Shown here piece by piece: positions 15,693 through 24,470 of a DNA stretch of 37,069 nucleotides. Source of the stretch: a virus. The stretch is taken from positions 1 through 37,069 of IMG/VR virus record IMGVR_UViG_2209111020_000001. The stretch is one strand, 5' to 3'. Position 1 is the first letter of the stretch; each line of letters begins with the position of its first letter. The notes beneath the pieces were generated by a model, which was not told the DNA's origin, ran no database searches, and saw only the letters and a program-made list of their open reading frames with translations. Position numbers and translations under genes: made by a program.

Positions 15693-16899
15693 TTGGATCA
15701 CCTCCCGTCTGTGCTGCAGGGACTGTATTAACCGGTGCTGTATCCAGTCGCCTAATCGGCTTATCCCCGCCTTCAATTGGCGGCAAGTTCATGGCAGCAC
15801 GCCATTCATTTGGCACCATGGCACCTCGGTCAACCATCTGCATAAGATTAAGCTTTGTTTGCATGCTCGCGTATTCGAGCCGGTTTGCTTCAAACACAAT
15901 TTCATTTCCAAAGCCGATTTCTCGCGATGTAAAGATTTTAGATGTGAATTCAAGGCTCAATTGCAAACCGATCGGCTCAATTTTCGATTCATAAAACGCA
16001 TTCCATTGATCTTCGGTATAAGTTGAATTGATAATTGGCTCATTCGTACCAAAGTAGTCATTGACTTTAGTCTGAATGACCTCCATCTGCTTCGCGTCAA
16101 TCAACTTCGGATCGCTCTTCAGATCCACATAATCCGTCTTGGCATCAGTCGCTGCAACCCCGCCATTATTGCTGATGTCCATATAGTCAGATAAAAAGCG
16201 GTCACGCTGCGCTTTCATATCCTCCGGTCGAAGCGCCCCGGTGAATTTTAAAATCCCCCGCAGATATGCGGAGGACTTTATGCCATTTATGATTCCGTCA
16301 TTGCTTGTATTTACCAGATTAATCGCCGGTGTAAGTGCTGTATCATTCGACTCACCAAACAGATCATTCTCGTTAAAAAATCGCCGTAGATGAATCAGAT
16401 TATCATATGGAACCGTCAACTGCTGACCTGATCCAAAATAAAACTTTGCATATATCGTTTTATCGGCCGGATCGTTGCTTTCAAGAAAATCAATACTTGA
16501 ATACGGAATCGGATAAAATCCCCGCGGCGTTAAAGTGATCGGATCCCAGTCAATATAGATAAATGCATTGTTCTTTAACTCTCGCTGAGTGACAATTTTA
16601 TAATAAAAGTCATAGGCATTCATGTACGGATTCGGTCTTAACGAAAGCAGCTGCTCAATGGTTGAACCAGTATCTTGAATCTGGCCATTATAGCGCCGAA
16701 TATGTTTTGGTTTCAACTTGGCTGCATTCCGCGCAATTGAATCAATAGCCGAGCGCACCGCGTCGCTATCATAAGGATTGCCTGAATACGTGCTGAAGGT
16801 TGGTGAATAACCATTGAGCATCTGAAGATACTGTTTTGTTCCGCTTGCCTGCTTTTGTACTCCGAATATTTTCTGGAACAGTGACCTTTTTTCTCGCAA
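15646..16899 (-). CDS. Portal protein, HK97 family
   Basis: A 417-residue portal that forms the dodecameric DNA channel. Family features: VRSAIDSIARNAAKLKPKHI near the N-terminus, LLSLRPNPYMNAYDFYYKIV, then the stem and crown region NDYFGTNEPIINSTYTEDQW, and AAMNLPPIEGGDKP near the end. The C-terminal tail is Gly/Asp-rich. The start is TTG (16899) with GGGAGG eight bases before it. The last 47 bases overlap the protease gene. Confidence 0.95.
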   Translation of the reverse strand: MREKRSLFQKIFGVQKQASGTKQYLQMLNGYSPTFSTYSGNPYDSDAVRSAIDSIARNAAKLKPKHIRRYNGQIQDTGSTIEQLLSLRPNPYMNAYDFYYKIVTQRELKNNAFIYIDWDPITLTPRGFYPIPYSSIDFLESNDPADKTIYAKFYFGSGQQLTVPYDNLIHLRRFFNENDLFGESNDTALTPAINLVNTSNDGIINGIKSSAYLRGILKFTGALRPEDMKAQRDRFLSDYMDISNNGGVAATDAKTDYVDLKSDPKLIDAKQMEVIQTKVNDYFGTNEPIINSTYTEDQWNAFYESKIEPIGLQLSLEFTSKIFTSREIGFGNEIVFEANRLEYASMQTKLNLMQMVDRGAMVPNEWRAAMNLPPIEGGDKPIRRLDTAPVNTVPAAQTGGDPNGQGTDGTDPNSSAG

Positions 16900-16913
16900 G
16901 CTACTACCTCCCT

Positions 16914-18587
16914 TCAGATCATGCTGCTGTACTCGTCAAACTTATCTTTCAAAACAATGTATCCATCAGCCAGTGAAGCCACTCCGTCAATTCGTTTACG
17001 GTTGTCCATGCCTTTCACTAGCTGAATATTGCCGTTAATGTCTGCCTTGATTTCCGTATTGCTTAGGCACCACATGTCGATTGGATGGCCATTATGGATG
17101 ATCTTCCCAGCATGCAGATCCGCTTTCAATTCCTTCAGCGGCTGCGACATCGTTGCCGGTCCCTGCCGGATTGGAATCATGCTGTTTGGTCCGAACTCCC
17201 CCTGAAACATGCGCAGTGTCGAATCATCAACATGCCAAGGATCGTAACCGATGTACAAGATATATAAATCATCATCATCACGTAGTTCTTTGAACCAGTT
17301 CAGGAAAACGATCTTGTCTACCTTGTTCCCCGGATATGACCGAAGCAGGCCCTGACGTTCCCAGAGCAGGTATGGAACGCTATCTCGTTCCCGACGGTTG
17401 CCATCTTGCGTCATCTGGTTCAGCACTTCTTCCGGAAGCCAGTACATGGACTTCAGGTAGATCTTGTCATCGTTCGGACGCATGCACAGCGCGTGAGCGC
17501 TGTTTAGGTCCGTCGTATCGGCAGCATCGAAGCAACCGATACCATAGCGGAAACCCATCTTGTCAAATTCGAACCGTTCCTTATTCTCGATCTCGTCCCA
17601 AGTGAGCCAGGCGCTTGCCGAGTTTTCCTTGATGTTAAAATCTTTCACCATAACGGTCGGCCGAAAGCCTGGGTCCTGCTTTGCCTTTTCAACATTCCCT
17701 TTCAGATACTCGAACGACTTGATCGTTCCCAGACCCGGGTTTGCCTTGATCCACATTTTCGAGTTGTCCCACTCATCGCGATCATCCAACTCATAGATCA
17801 GCGGCAGGAAACGATCGTCTTTGATCTTCCCATCCAAAACACCGATTGCGTAGTCATACTGAGCATCAAAAATACTGCCACGGACAAAACCGTTTGTCGT
17901 GATACAGGTCAAAAGCGGCTGACGACGTGAGGACATCGACTGCTTCATTAAGTCGTAAATATCGCGGTTCTTAATGGCTGCCAGTTCGTCGATAATCACC
18001 GCGCTGGCGTTCAGGCTGTCCAGAGTATTCGTATTACTGGCCAGCGCCTTAATCGATCCGAGATTAAACGACGAATATAAATCTGACTGCCGCTTTCTCA
18101 AATGCCGGCGAATATCTGGGCTTTGCTTCGTCATGTTCCAGGCTTCGACGAATCCTTTTTTCGCCTGGTCCTGCTTCGTCGCAATGAAATAGACTTCCGG
18201 AGCACCTTCGCCATCGGCAATATCGAAGTACAAGGAATCGGCGGCAAGCTCTGTTGTCTTACCGTTTTTCCGTCCACGGATGTCCAGCACTTCCTGATAC
18301 TGCCGCTCTCCTGTCTGCGAATTGACGAAACCAAAAACCGCCTGATGCTTCGCCTTTTGAAAAAGTTGAAGTTCAAGCGGTGCTCCAATTGTACCTTGAG
18401 ATTGTTTGCAAAACTTTTCGATGAACTCAATCGGCCGGTTCCCGGCATCTTCATCAAAGATCCACGGTTTATACTTCTCCGGGTGTTCCAACTTGTCCAG
18501 AAGCATCTTGCAAACTTGCTTGATCCGGTGACAGGCGACGATCCTGCCACTCAGAACGGCGTGTGCGTAATCTTCCAGATAGGTCAT
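16914..18587 (-). CDS. terL: Terminase large subunit
   Basis: A 557-residue packaging motor. The ATPase domain has a Walker A-like RKNGKTT (Lys110, Thr111), Walker B AVIIDE (Asp200, Glu201) and the adjacent adenine-binding YFIATKQDQAK. The C-terminal RNase H-like nuclease has acidic residues in GCFDAADT (Asp354) and IGYDPWHVDD (Asp449). The length is normal for the Terminase_1 type that pairs with P27-family small subunits. Its start overlaps the small subunit stop (ATGA). Confidence 0.96.
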   Translation of the reverse strand: MTYLEDYAHAVLSGRIVACHRIKQVCKMLLDKLEHPEKYKPWIFDEDAGNRPIEFIEKFCKQSQGTIGAPLELQLFQKAKHQAVFGFVNSQTGERQYQEVLDIRGRKNGKTTELAADSLYFDIADGEGAPEVYFIATKQDQAKKGFVEAWNMTKQSPDIRRHLRKRQSDLYSSFNLGSIKALASNTNTLDSLNASAVIIDELAAIKNRDIYDLMKQSMSSRRQPLLTCITTNGFVRGSIFDAQYDYAIGVLDGKIKDDRFLPLIYELDDRDEWDNSKMWIKANPGLGTIKSFEYLKGNVEKAKQDPGFRPTVMVKDFNIKENSASAWLTWDEIENKERFEFDKMGFRYGIGCFDAADTTDLNSAHALCMRPNDDKIYLKSMYWLPEEVLNQMTQDGNRRERDSVPYLLWERQGLLRSYPGNKVDKIVFLNWFKELRDDDDLYILYIGYDPWHVDDSTLRMFQGEFGPNSMIPIRQGPATMSQPLKELKADLHAGKIIHNGHPIDMWCLSNTEIKADINGNIQLVKGMDNRKRIDGVASLADGYIVLKDKFDEYSSMI

Positions 18588-18949
18588 GATTTTACAAAGT
18601 CCATCAGTGCATCTTTCTTCTCTCTGTTCTTCCCATCACTCTGATCGGGCAGGAAATCGCAGAGTTGCTTGACGACTGAAGAATAATTTTTGATCATCGT
18701 GTTATAAACATCGACTTCGGGGCTTTTCTTAGTCCCAAATTGATTCTCGCCGTTTTTATATTCACTGATCACGCCGTTTTCATTGATCGCCTGCTGCAGG
18801 TCTTCCAAAGTCACCGCCATAAACGCTGCGTTTTTCATCAGCGACTGAACAGATGTCAGTTGATCTTTAGGCAACGTCTTGAAAATACGCTTAAGGCGGT
18901 TGAACTCTTTTCTTATCCTGTCATCTTTCGACAACTCCTTTGATGTCAT
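18584..18949 (-). CDS. terS: Terminase small subunit, P27 family
   Basis: A 121-residue, helical DNA-recognition subunit. Evidence is the position directly before the large subunit and the P27-type sequence (DRIRKEFNRLKRIFKTLP, AAFMAVTLEDLQQAINENG, SPEVDVYNTMIKNYSSVVKQLCDFL). It should bind the packaging site close by (see the candidate cos at 19046-19064). An AAGGAG precedes the ATG. Confidence 0.9.
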   Translation of the reverse strand: MTSKELSKDDRIRKEFNRLKRIFKTLPKDQLTSVQSLMKNAAFMAVTLEDLQQAINENGVISEYKNGENQFGTKKSPEVDVYNTMIKNYSSVVKQLCDFLPDQSDGKNREKKDALMDFVKS

Positions 18950-19045
18950 GTTAAAAACTCCTTTATCGGACTACACCCTCGCATATAAATTCATATCCAG
19001 CTAAATTCTTCTCCATTCACCGGTCTCCGTGGGGTGCCAACATTA

Positions 19046-19064
19046 TTCTTGACAGGGGGGGTCT
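19046..19064 (-). other. Candidate cos packaging site
   Basis: On the minus strand a run of seven C residues followed by TGTCAAG lies immediately after the HNH gene and about 100 bases before terS. In cos-type phages of Gram-positive hosts the cohesive-end site commonly lies between an HNH endonuclease gene and terS and has a G/C-rich core. The rest of 18950-19062 holds no gene. The exact nick positions cannot be read from the sequence. Confidence 0.4.
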
Positions 19065-19353
19065 ATTTGTGTATCAAGTTACCTTCATTGTCGAATGCAA
19101 ATCCATTTCTCGTCGCTGAATATTTTTCAAAGTGTTCTTTGTTATGACAATCTTTACACAACAATTCGAAGTGTTCATCATTCAGTGCAATGCTTGGATT
19201 GTTTATGTTCTTTGGACTGAGATAAATCTTGTGGTGGACGATCGTTCCCGGTTGCCCACATCGTTCACATAATCCATAGCGTTTAACGATATATGCATGC
19301 CTGGCCTTCTGCCATGCTGCTGACCGATAGAACTTCTTTGCCCATGGCTTCAT
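19063..19353 (-). CDS. HNH endonuclease next to the packaging site
   Basis: A 96-residue HNH nuclease. The zinc-binding cysteines are C29/C32 (CERC) and C66/C69 (CKDC); the active-site histidines are in VHHKIYL (His40, His41) with the distal H in CHNKEH. HNH proteins at this location cooperate with terminase for cutting at cos in HK97-type phages. There is only a weak ribosome binding site. A terminator (19371-19396) lies immediately upstream, so transcription into this gene must come past or from within that region. Confidence 0.92.
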   Translation of the reverse strand: MKPWAKKFYRSAAWQKARHAYIVKRYGLCERCGQPGTIVHHKIYLSPKNINNPSIALNDEHFELLCKDCHNKEHFEKYSATRNGFAFDNEGNLIHK

Positions 19354-19370
19354 GATTTATCACGCCCATA

Positions 19371-19396
19371 ATAAAAAGCGCCGCTATGGACGCTTT
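19371..19396 (-). terminator. Terminator between the late activator and the HNH gene
   Basis: On the minus strand the stem AAAGCGTC/GGCGCTTT (loop CATAGC, one G-T pair) runs into TTTTTATT. It is placed after the RinA/ArpU-like gene, at the boundary of early and late transcription. Confidence 0.78.
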
Positions 19397-19425
19397 AGGC
19401 AATTTCTTATCATTACCACGTTATC

Positions 19426-19467
19426 ATAATAACTCTGTTTTACCCCCCAAAAGTAGCCGAAAAGTAG
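19426..19467 (-). promoter_or_regulatory. Candidate activator-dependent late promoter
   Basis: On the minus strand a -10-like TATTAT (19426-19431) has no TTGACA at the proper distance. The -35 position is instead occupied by CTACTTTT (19449-19456), and an identical CTACTTTT lies exactly 11 bp upstream (19460-19467). Two direct repeats one helical turn apart over a missing -35 box suggest an activator site, presumably for the protein encoded immediately upstream. Inference only. Confidence 0.42.
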
Positions 19468-19469
19468 TC

Positions 19470-19892
19470 TTAACTAATTGCCAGTTTCTCGGCTACTAAA
19501 TTAACAAACTGCTTACGATACTTTATCGCCGTCACACGATGGACATAGCAGGCGTCAGCAATGCCCTGCCAGTCCAGCCGCTTATGGCTCCAATACTTTT
19601 CGTTAATCACTCTCCGGCAGTCTTCCGGGACCTGATCTAACGCCTGTTCGACTGCTTCGGTAACCTCTTCCAGATTACGCAACCTCCGATTTGTCAGTAA
19701 CCGTGTAGCAATCCGCTCAGTCGGTCTCCCTGGCTCGCTGCTTCGGCCACCGCCGATGTTTTCATCGGTTATGGCTTCTCCACACATAATCTCCTCGCGC
19801 AGCCTGCGGATGGCTTGTTTTGTACTTGGATAATCATAAAGCTCATGCTCGATATATTTAAAAACCGCTGTATCTAACTTTGTCTCTGTCAT
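19470..19892 (-). CDS. RinA/ArpU-like late transcription activator
   Basis: A 140-residue regulator at the end of the early operon, directly before the packaging genes. The sequence pattern is that of the phage RinA/ArpU group: FKYIEHELYDYPSTKQAIRRLREEI, RLLTNRRLRNLEEVTEAVEQAL, CRRVINEKYWSHKRLDW, then a sigma-region-4-like helix-turn-helix (WQGIADACYVHRVTAIKYRKQF). In related phages this protein switches on the late operon. It overlaps the helicase gene by four bases with GGAGCAG upstream. Confidence 0.85.
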   Translation of the reverse strand: MTETKLDTAVFKYIEHELYDYPSTKQAIRRLREEIMCGEAITDENIGGGRSSEPGRPTERIATRLLTNRRLRNLEEVTEAVEQALDQVPEDCRRVINEKYWSHKRLDWQGIADACYVHRVTAIKYRKQFVNLVAEKLAIS

Positions 19893-21268
19893 CCTGCTGC
19901 TCCTTTCACGCGTTCAATTCTTGCCTTCAGACTGTCGATCAACTGATCCTGCGTACTCTTTTTATCTGTTAGCCGCGCGACAACGTCCTCGTCCATGCCG
20001 CCTGTGACCGTCAGCAGGTGCATGATCACCTTCTCAGTTTGCCCCTGACGATGCAGCCTCTTATTTGCCTGCTCGTACAGCTCAAGACCCCATGGAAGCG
20101 AAAACCAAATGATGTGATTGCCGCCGTACTGCAGGTTCAGGCCATATGCCACGGATGCCGGATGCGCCAGAAGCAAATCGATTTTATGATTATTCCAGTC
20201 GTTCTTATCCTGACTAGTCCGATATTCGCGCACACGCAACTTTGACTTTTCCAGTGCTTTCAGGATCCGGATTTTATCGTGCTTGTAATTATAAAAGATC
20301 AGCGCCGGTTTTCCGTTCAGCCGTTCAATCAGTTCCAGTAAGGCTTCAATCTTGCAGTCGTGGATCTCAACGATATTTCTATCCCCGTCATACACTGCAC
20401 CATCACATAGCTGCAGTAGCTTATTGCCCAGGATTGCGGCTGTCCCTGCGTCAATCGTTGATTCATCCACCTGCAGAATCATATCTTTCTCCAGCTTCTC
20501 ATAGGCTTTCTTAGCCCGATCGTTTAGAATGACCGGTATTTTATCCGGTATCAAATCTGGAAGCTGAAGATAATCCTCTGACTTCATGCTGACGCAGATA
20601 TCACCAATCAGCCGATGCACCACATTATCCGTTCCGTCTTTTGGCTTGTAAGAATAAATACGATCATGGCCACGCTGATCCGGTTCAAAATACCGCTCCC
20701 GAAATCCGGATATCCGTTTTCCTAACCGCTGACCCTGATCCAAGAGGTACACTTGCGCCCACAGATCCATTAACCCATTCGGCGCCGGCGTTCCAGTCAG
20801 CTCAACAATCCGCTTGATATGCGGTCGAATGGCCTTCATTGCCTTGAATCGTTTCGCCTGATGATTTTTAAAACTGCTCGACTCGTCCAGGACCACCATG
20901 TCAAACGGCCAGTTGTTCTTGTAGTAATCCACCAGCCAGACAACGTTGTCCCGATTAATCACGTAAATGTCCGCCGGCGTGTTTAAAGCTCTAACACGCT
21001 TACTGACGGACCCTAGGCAGGTACTAAATCGCAGTAGCTTCAAATGGTCCCACTGTCCTGCTTCGTCCTGCCAGGTGGCTTCAGCAACCTTCTTGGGCGC
21101 AACAACCAAAACTTTACTGATCGAAAACCGGTTGTATTTCAACTCGTTAATTGCGGTTAGGGTTACTACAGTTTTACCTAATCCCATGTCAGCGAAGATC
21201 CCAGCCGCTGGCGTTTCAAGCTCTTTTTTAATCAAAAACTTTTGGTACTCGTGCGGTTTAAATTTCAT
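19889..21268 (-). CDS. SNF2-type DNA helicase/translocase
   Basis: A 459-residue superfamily 2 ATPase. Motif I is ADMGLGKT (Lys32, Thr33), motif II VVLDESS (Asp128, Glu129), motif III LTGTPAPNG, and motif VI contains ANKRLHRQGQ. The text ends shortly after motif VI, the usual length for the phage form. It belongs to the replication/recombination module together with the VRR-NUC gene it overlaps and the VapE-like gene; members probably process forks or remodel recombination intermediates. Confidence 0.94.
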   Translation of the reverse strand: MKFKPHEYQKFLIKKELETPAAGIFADMGLGKTVVTLTAINELKYNRFSISKVLVVAPKKVAEATWQDEAGQWDHLKLLRFSTCLGSVSKRVRALNTPADIYVINRDNVVWLVDYYKNNWPFDMVVLDESSSFKNHQAKRFKAMKAIRPHIKRIVELTGTPAPNGLMDLWAQVYLLDQGQRLGKRISGFRERYFEPDQRGHDRIYSYKPKDGTDNVVHRLIGDICVSMKSEDYLQLPDLIPDKIPVILNDRAKKAYEKLEKDMILQVDESTIDAGTAAILGNKLLQLCDGAVYDGDRNIVEIHDCKIEALLELIERLNGKPALIFYNYKHDKIRILKALEKSKLRVREYRTSQDKNDWNNHKIDLLLAHPASVAYGLNLQYGGNHIIWFSLPWGLELYEQANKRLHRQGQTEKVIMHLLTVTGGMDEDVVARLTDKKSTQDQLIDSLKARIERVKGAAG

Positions 21269-21545
21269 GGCAAATCACATCTCTCACAAAACCATCAACT
21301 TTTTCTTTGGTATCTATCACGCCAACCGTACATCCGGATTTTTTCAACTCGTTCATTTTTTTAATTTGCAGCGGCCTTGGCTTTCCACCTGGTCGTTTCA
21401 GCTCGATAAAATAAATCCGGTTATCCGGGAAAATAACGATCCGGTCTGGCACCCCATCATTTCCCGGCGACTCAAACTTATATGCTTTTCCGCCCGCCTT
21501 CTTAACTTGATCCCGCAGGTATGTTTCTATATCCCGTTCTATCAT
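21258..21545 (-). CDS. VRR-NUC domain nuclease
   Basis: A 95-residue single-domain PD-(D/E)XK nuclease of the virus-type replication-repair family. The active site is GVPDR (Asp34) and IELKRPGG (Glu48, Lys50). Such stand-alone VRR-NUC proteins can cut Holliday junctions or flaps. I start at the ATG at 21545 because AAAGGAG lies before it and the domain begins there; the frame is open to 21569. It overlaps the helicase gene by 11 bases. Confidence 0.93.
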   Translation of the reverse strand: MIERDIETYLRDQVKKAGGKAYKFESPGNDGVPDRIVIFPDNRIYFIELKRPGGKPRPLQIKKMNELKKSGCTVGVIDTKEKVDGFVRDVICHEI

Positions 21546-21600
21546 TTTCAGCGCTCCTTTTATGGGCAACCTTTACACGCGTATATAGATAGGATTCTCA

Positions 21601-21643
21601 TTTATGTAGCCATGATATAATTTCTCTACATAAACTACATAAA
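21601..21643. repeat. Three copies of a 9-bp element around an AT-rich core
   Basis: TTTATGTAG (21601-21609) faces two head-to-tail copies of its complement CTACATAAA (21626-21634 and 21635-21643). Between them lies TGATATAAT, an extended -10-like sequence on the plus strand. The region is upstream of the VRR-NUC gene and beside the iteron-like array. It looks like a protein-binding site or part of an origin. Confidence 0.6.
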
Positions 21644-21663
21644 TAACATTGTTATAGGTAAAA

Positions 21664-21810
21664 TAGGTTGATAGGTTGACAATTGCTAATAATCATTGAT
21701 ATATAGGCTTTTTTTTGTCAACTTTGGCGTCAACTTTAGGATTTTTAAAAGTTGATAAGGTTGACAAACCATATTTTTCCAAAGTTGATGCACTACTCCG
21801 AAGGTTGACC
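21664..21810. repeat. Iteron-like array of GTTGA motifs, candidate replication origin
   Basis: Eight copies of GTTGA or its complement lie in about 150 bases: a tandem TAGGTTGA pair (21664-21679), two GTCAACTTT 12 bp apart (21717, 21729), AAAGTTGAT and AGGTTGACAA (21748-21766), AAAGTTGAT (21781-21789) and AGGTTGACC (21802-21810). The stretch is very AT-rich, non-coding and sits between the VapE-like and VRR-NUC genes. That is the usual make-up of a phage origin; function is inferred. Apart from this and the 9-bp element, 21546-21812 holds no gene. Confidence 0.6.
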
Positions 21811-21812
21811 TT

Positions 21813-24293
21813 TTAAGGGCGCTTAAATCCCCCTTTTACTTTTCCATAGGGACCAAAATTATAACTGTTTGTCACCCGATCCCACCCTGGTATGTTTGCC
21901 AAAATGTCATTAATCTGTCGGCTATCGCGCCGGCGCATATAGCTGAGTTTATTGCTAAAACATTCCACCCATATTTCCTGCGCGCAGATGCGATCCCGTG
22001 TTTCTGTTTTCGGATGAACTGTTTGCCCTGCTGGAATTGGTTTGCCATACTCAAGATTCCAGTAGCTTGTCCGGTCGCTGATGTTCATTTTGTTCCAGCT
22101 TTTAAGCACCGGCCGCTCGATAAAATCAATAATTTGTGCTTCCCACGGATCCTGATCCTTGTGCGCCGCCTGCTGTTCCTTAGCTTCTTCTACCGCTTCC
22201 CCTGACAGCTCAAGGTTTTCGCCCAGCCGCCAATACATCACGGCTTCCGCCCAGATTTGATTCACTTCGTCATCAAGCAGCGGTCCATCAATTTTCTGGT
22301 CGCTAAAAATGCGTTTGGTTGGCTCGTTAATAGCTACATCGACCGGATAAAATCGGCGGTTTCCTGTCTCGTCCTGCAGATAAGTTGTATCGTTCGATGT
22401 TCCGAAAAAAATGCAGTGCCTTGGGTGCTTCTCCGCTTTTCGGGCATAGGCAGCCCGGTAGACGTCCTCTGTGCGTGTCAGGAAGCTTTTCATCAATCGG
22501 ATGTCTGAACGGGCAAAGGCGTTCAGCTCATCGATATTAACGATCCAGGCGCCGTGTATGGCCTCCAGCGCGTCCTTGCCCTCGAAGGTCTGGATGCTTT
22601 CGTTATACCAATGTGATCCTATTTTTTTAATGAATGTTGTTTTCCCGACGCCCTGCCCGCCGGTTAAAACGGTCATATAGTCATATTTTGTTCCCGGCTG
22701 CATAATGCGGGACACCCCGGCCACAAGTGCCTTGCGCGATACCTGCCGTACGTACTCGCTGCTTCGCGCCCCGAGATAATCGACGTACATGGTATCCAGG
22801 CGGTGCGTCCCATCCCAGATTAGGCTGCCTAGCCAGTCGACAATCGGATTAAACTGATGCCGTGCGGCGACTTGCAGCAGCGCTGCCTGGATGGTTTTTG
22901 TATCCTTGCATTCAATCAATTTTTCTATATAATTCATCAGGCCGTTGTCATCGAACTTTTCATCCCATTCAAAGTCTCCTACTTCACCCCGGCGCGGTTC
23001 CCATGGCATCGGTGCGGTCCCAATGACAGCCTCAGAAAAGCAGTCCCAGCGGATGCGTCCGGATAGTTTAGGGTCACCCTCGAGGATAACCTGTACATTT
23101 TCGATCGACTTTTTAATGCCGCCCTGCCCGTTGATTGCCAGATGCGTCATAAACTCGCCGTCGGTATCGTTTACTGTATCCGTATGGTCTTGTTTGGCAA
23201 CGCCGAAGTCATCCTGTGCGGAAGCATAGGCTTCTTTTGCCCTGTCCTTGGCTACCTGTTTATCGCCGGCAGCAAGCTTTTTCATAGCAGCATAGCTTGG
23301 CATCTTCGGCATCGGTGTTCCCGGGTCCGCGTCCTTGTCCAGGTCCCCGAATTTATGCAGGCGCAGCAGATCAAAACTGTTGACCAGTTGCTCACTGCAG
23401 GGATCCGTTGCATGGTGCGAGTAAAGAAATAACCCGTTGTCATAGACAATTGCTCCGCCGACGGTTGATCCGCCGGTGTAGGTAAACCGGTCTGCCCGGT
23501 CATCAACCGGCTCATAAGTATGCGGCAGAAATTGCTCCATCACGGCGTAGATGTCGTACTGCCGGCACCAGTCGCCGATCAGGTCAGTTCGCTGGGTGGG
23601 GTCTCCTTTTTTATCAGCCAGGCGCTTATGCTCCGCTGTTTCATCGCCCGTCACCGGCCATTCTTCGATATTTCGCCAGTCTCCGTAGGTGCTGAGCAGC
23701 CCCTCTACAGAGATAAATGGTCCGTCACAGGATTCCTTGATAACAAGAGAGTCTGCGCAGCAGGTCGGCCAGTACATCAGCCGTTCCGGCTCGAACGTTG
23801 TATGGTCCATCATGCCGATGCCGATCAGCGCAGCCATCTTGCGCGCACATGGCTCATATTCGTCAGCGGTTGCCGTTCGGTCAAACGGAAAGACGATCCG
23901 CAGGCGCGGACGTGCCGGCTCGTGCTTCCGGGTTGAGTAGACGCACCAGGAGCAGTTAAACGAATTCAGCTTCTTTAGGATGCTGTCTGTGTCGCCTGCG
24001 GGCACGTTGTCGAGGTCCAGCGTCAGAAGGTCGCGCCCTGTAACAGCTCCTTTCTTCCGGCGGTTGTTCTGCAGCGTGCCGCCGACAAAGCCCCCGACGT
24101 CCTTCAGGCTGTCCTGCTTTGACTTGGGTAGCTTCAGATAGTCCTGCAGGGTCTCGGTGCCACGCGCGAAGACGGACAGTCTGCTGACGAGTTCCGACCA
24201 CATCATGGTCTGCGGCTGCCACAGCTTCGCCGTGCGACTGCCGCCTGTGGATATCGTTATTTTTCTGTCGTTATTAACGGTCATCGTGCTCAC
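21813..24293 (-). CDS. VapE-like primase-helicase (prim-pol plus helicase)
   Basis: An 826-residue replication protein. The N-terminal third resembles the archaeo-eukaryotic prim-pol fold, with LTLDLDN (90-96) and RPRLRIVFPF (128-137). Residues about 400-780 are the VapE-like P-loop domain: Walker A TGGQGVGKTTF (545-554) and Walker B WIVNIDEL (583-590), followed by KSFLTR and an arginine-rich stretch (GNRRFYPVD) typical of the family. It probably primes and unwinds at the phage origin; the iteron-like array follows the stop. Length is normal for the phage two-domain form. Confidence 0.9.
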   Translation of the reverse strand: MSTMTVNNDRKITISTGGSRTAKLWQPQTMMWSELVSRLSVFARGTETLQDYLKLPKSKQDSLKDVGGFVGGTLQNNRRKKGAVTGRDLLTLDLDNVPAGDTDSILKKLNSFNCSWCVYSTRKHEPARPRLRIVFPFDRTATADEYEPCARKMAALIGIGMMDHTTFEPERLMYWPTCCADSLVIKESCDGPFISVEGLLSTYGDWRNIEEWPVTGDETAEHKRLADKKGDPTQRTDLIGDWCRQYDIYAVMEQFLPHTYEPVDDRADRFTYTGGSTVGGAIVYDNGLFLYSHHATDPCSEQLVNSFDLLRLHKFGDLDKDADPGTPMPKMPSYAAMKKLAAGDKQVAKDRAKEAYASAQDDFGVAKQDHTDTVNDTDGEFMTHLAINGQGGIKKSIENVQVILEGDPKLSGRIRWDCFSEAVIGTAPMPWEPRRGEVGDFEWDEKFDDNGLMNYIEKLIECKDTKTIQAALLQVAARHQFNPIVDWLGSLIWDGTHRLDTMYVDYLGARSSEYVRQVSRKALVAGVSRIMQPGTKYDYMTVLTGGQGVGKTTFIKKIGSHWYNESIQTFEGKDALEAIHGAWIVNIDELNAFARSDIRLMKSFLTRTEDVYRAAYARKAEKHPRHCIFFGTSNDTTYLQDETGNRRFYPVDVAINEPTKRIFSDQKIDGPLLDDEVNQIWAEAVMYWRLGENLELSGEAVEEAKEQQAAHKDQDPWEAQIIDFIERPVLKSWNKMNISDRTSYWNLEYGKPIPAGQTVHPKTETRDRICAQEIWVECFSNKLSYMRRRDSRQINDILANIPGWDRVTNSYNFGPYGKVKGGFKRP

Positions 24294-24304
24294 CTAATTT
24301 CATA

Positions 24305-24457
24305 TCAAAATACGAAAAACGTAATCAGTTCTGCGGCCATGCTCGAGATGCACAGCGCGTTCATACTCATCCGCCAGTCCTTGTCATCTTCGTCAAAACT
24401 GCCGATGAATGAGATGGTTAAGACGACCATCAGGACAATTTGAAATACAAGTTTCAT
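24305..24457 (-). CDS. Small membrane protein (50 aa)
   Basis: A 50-residue protein with two hydrophobic segments (VFQIVLMVVLTISFIG and a C-terminal LITFFVF) around a charged loop (FDEDDKDWR). Tiny two-segment proteins of this kind are often found before the primase-helicase gene in Gram-positive phages; their role is unknown to me. The ribosome site is weak. Its leader contains the sequence ATACCACGAAAG that recurs at 32393-32404. Confidence 0.72.
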   Translation of the reverse strand: MKLVFQIVLMVVLTISFIGSFDEDDKDWRMSMNALCISSMAAELITFFVF

Positions 24458-24470
24458 AGTCTGTCAGCTT

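Noticed and set aside
15693-15776. Longer start for the prohead protease
   Set aside because: It overlaps the portal C-terminus, has no ribosome site, and a strong one lies right before the ATG at 15692.
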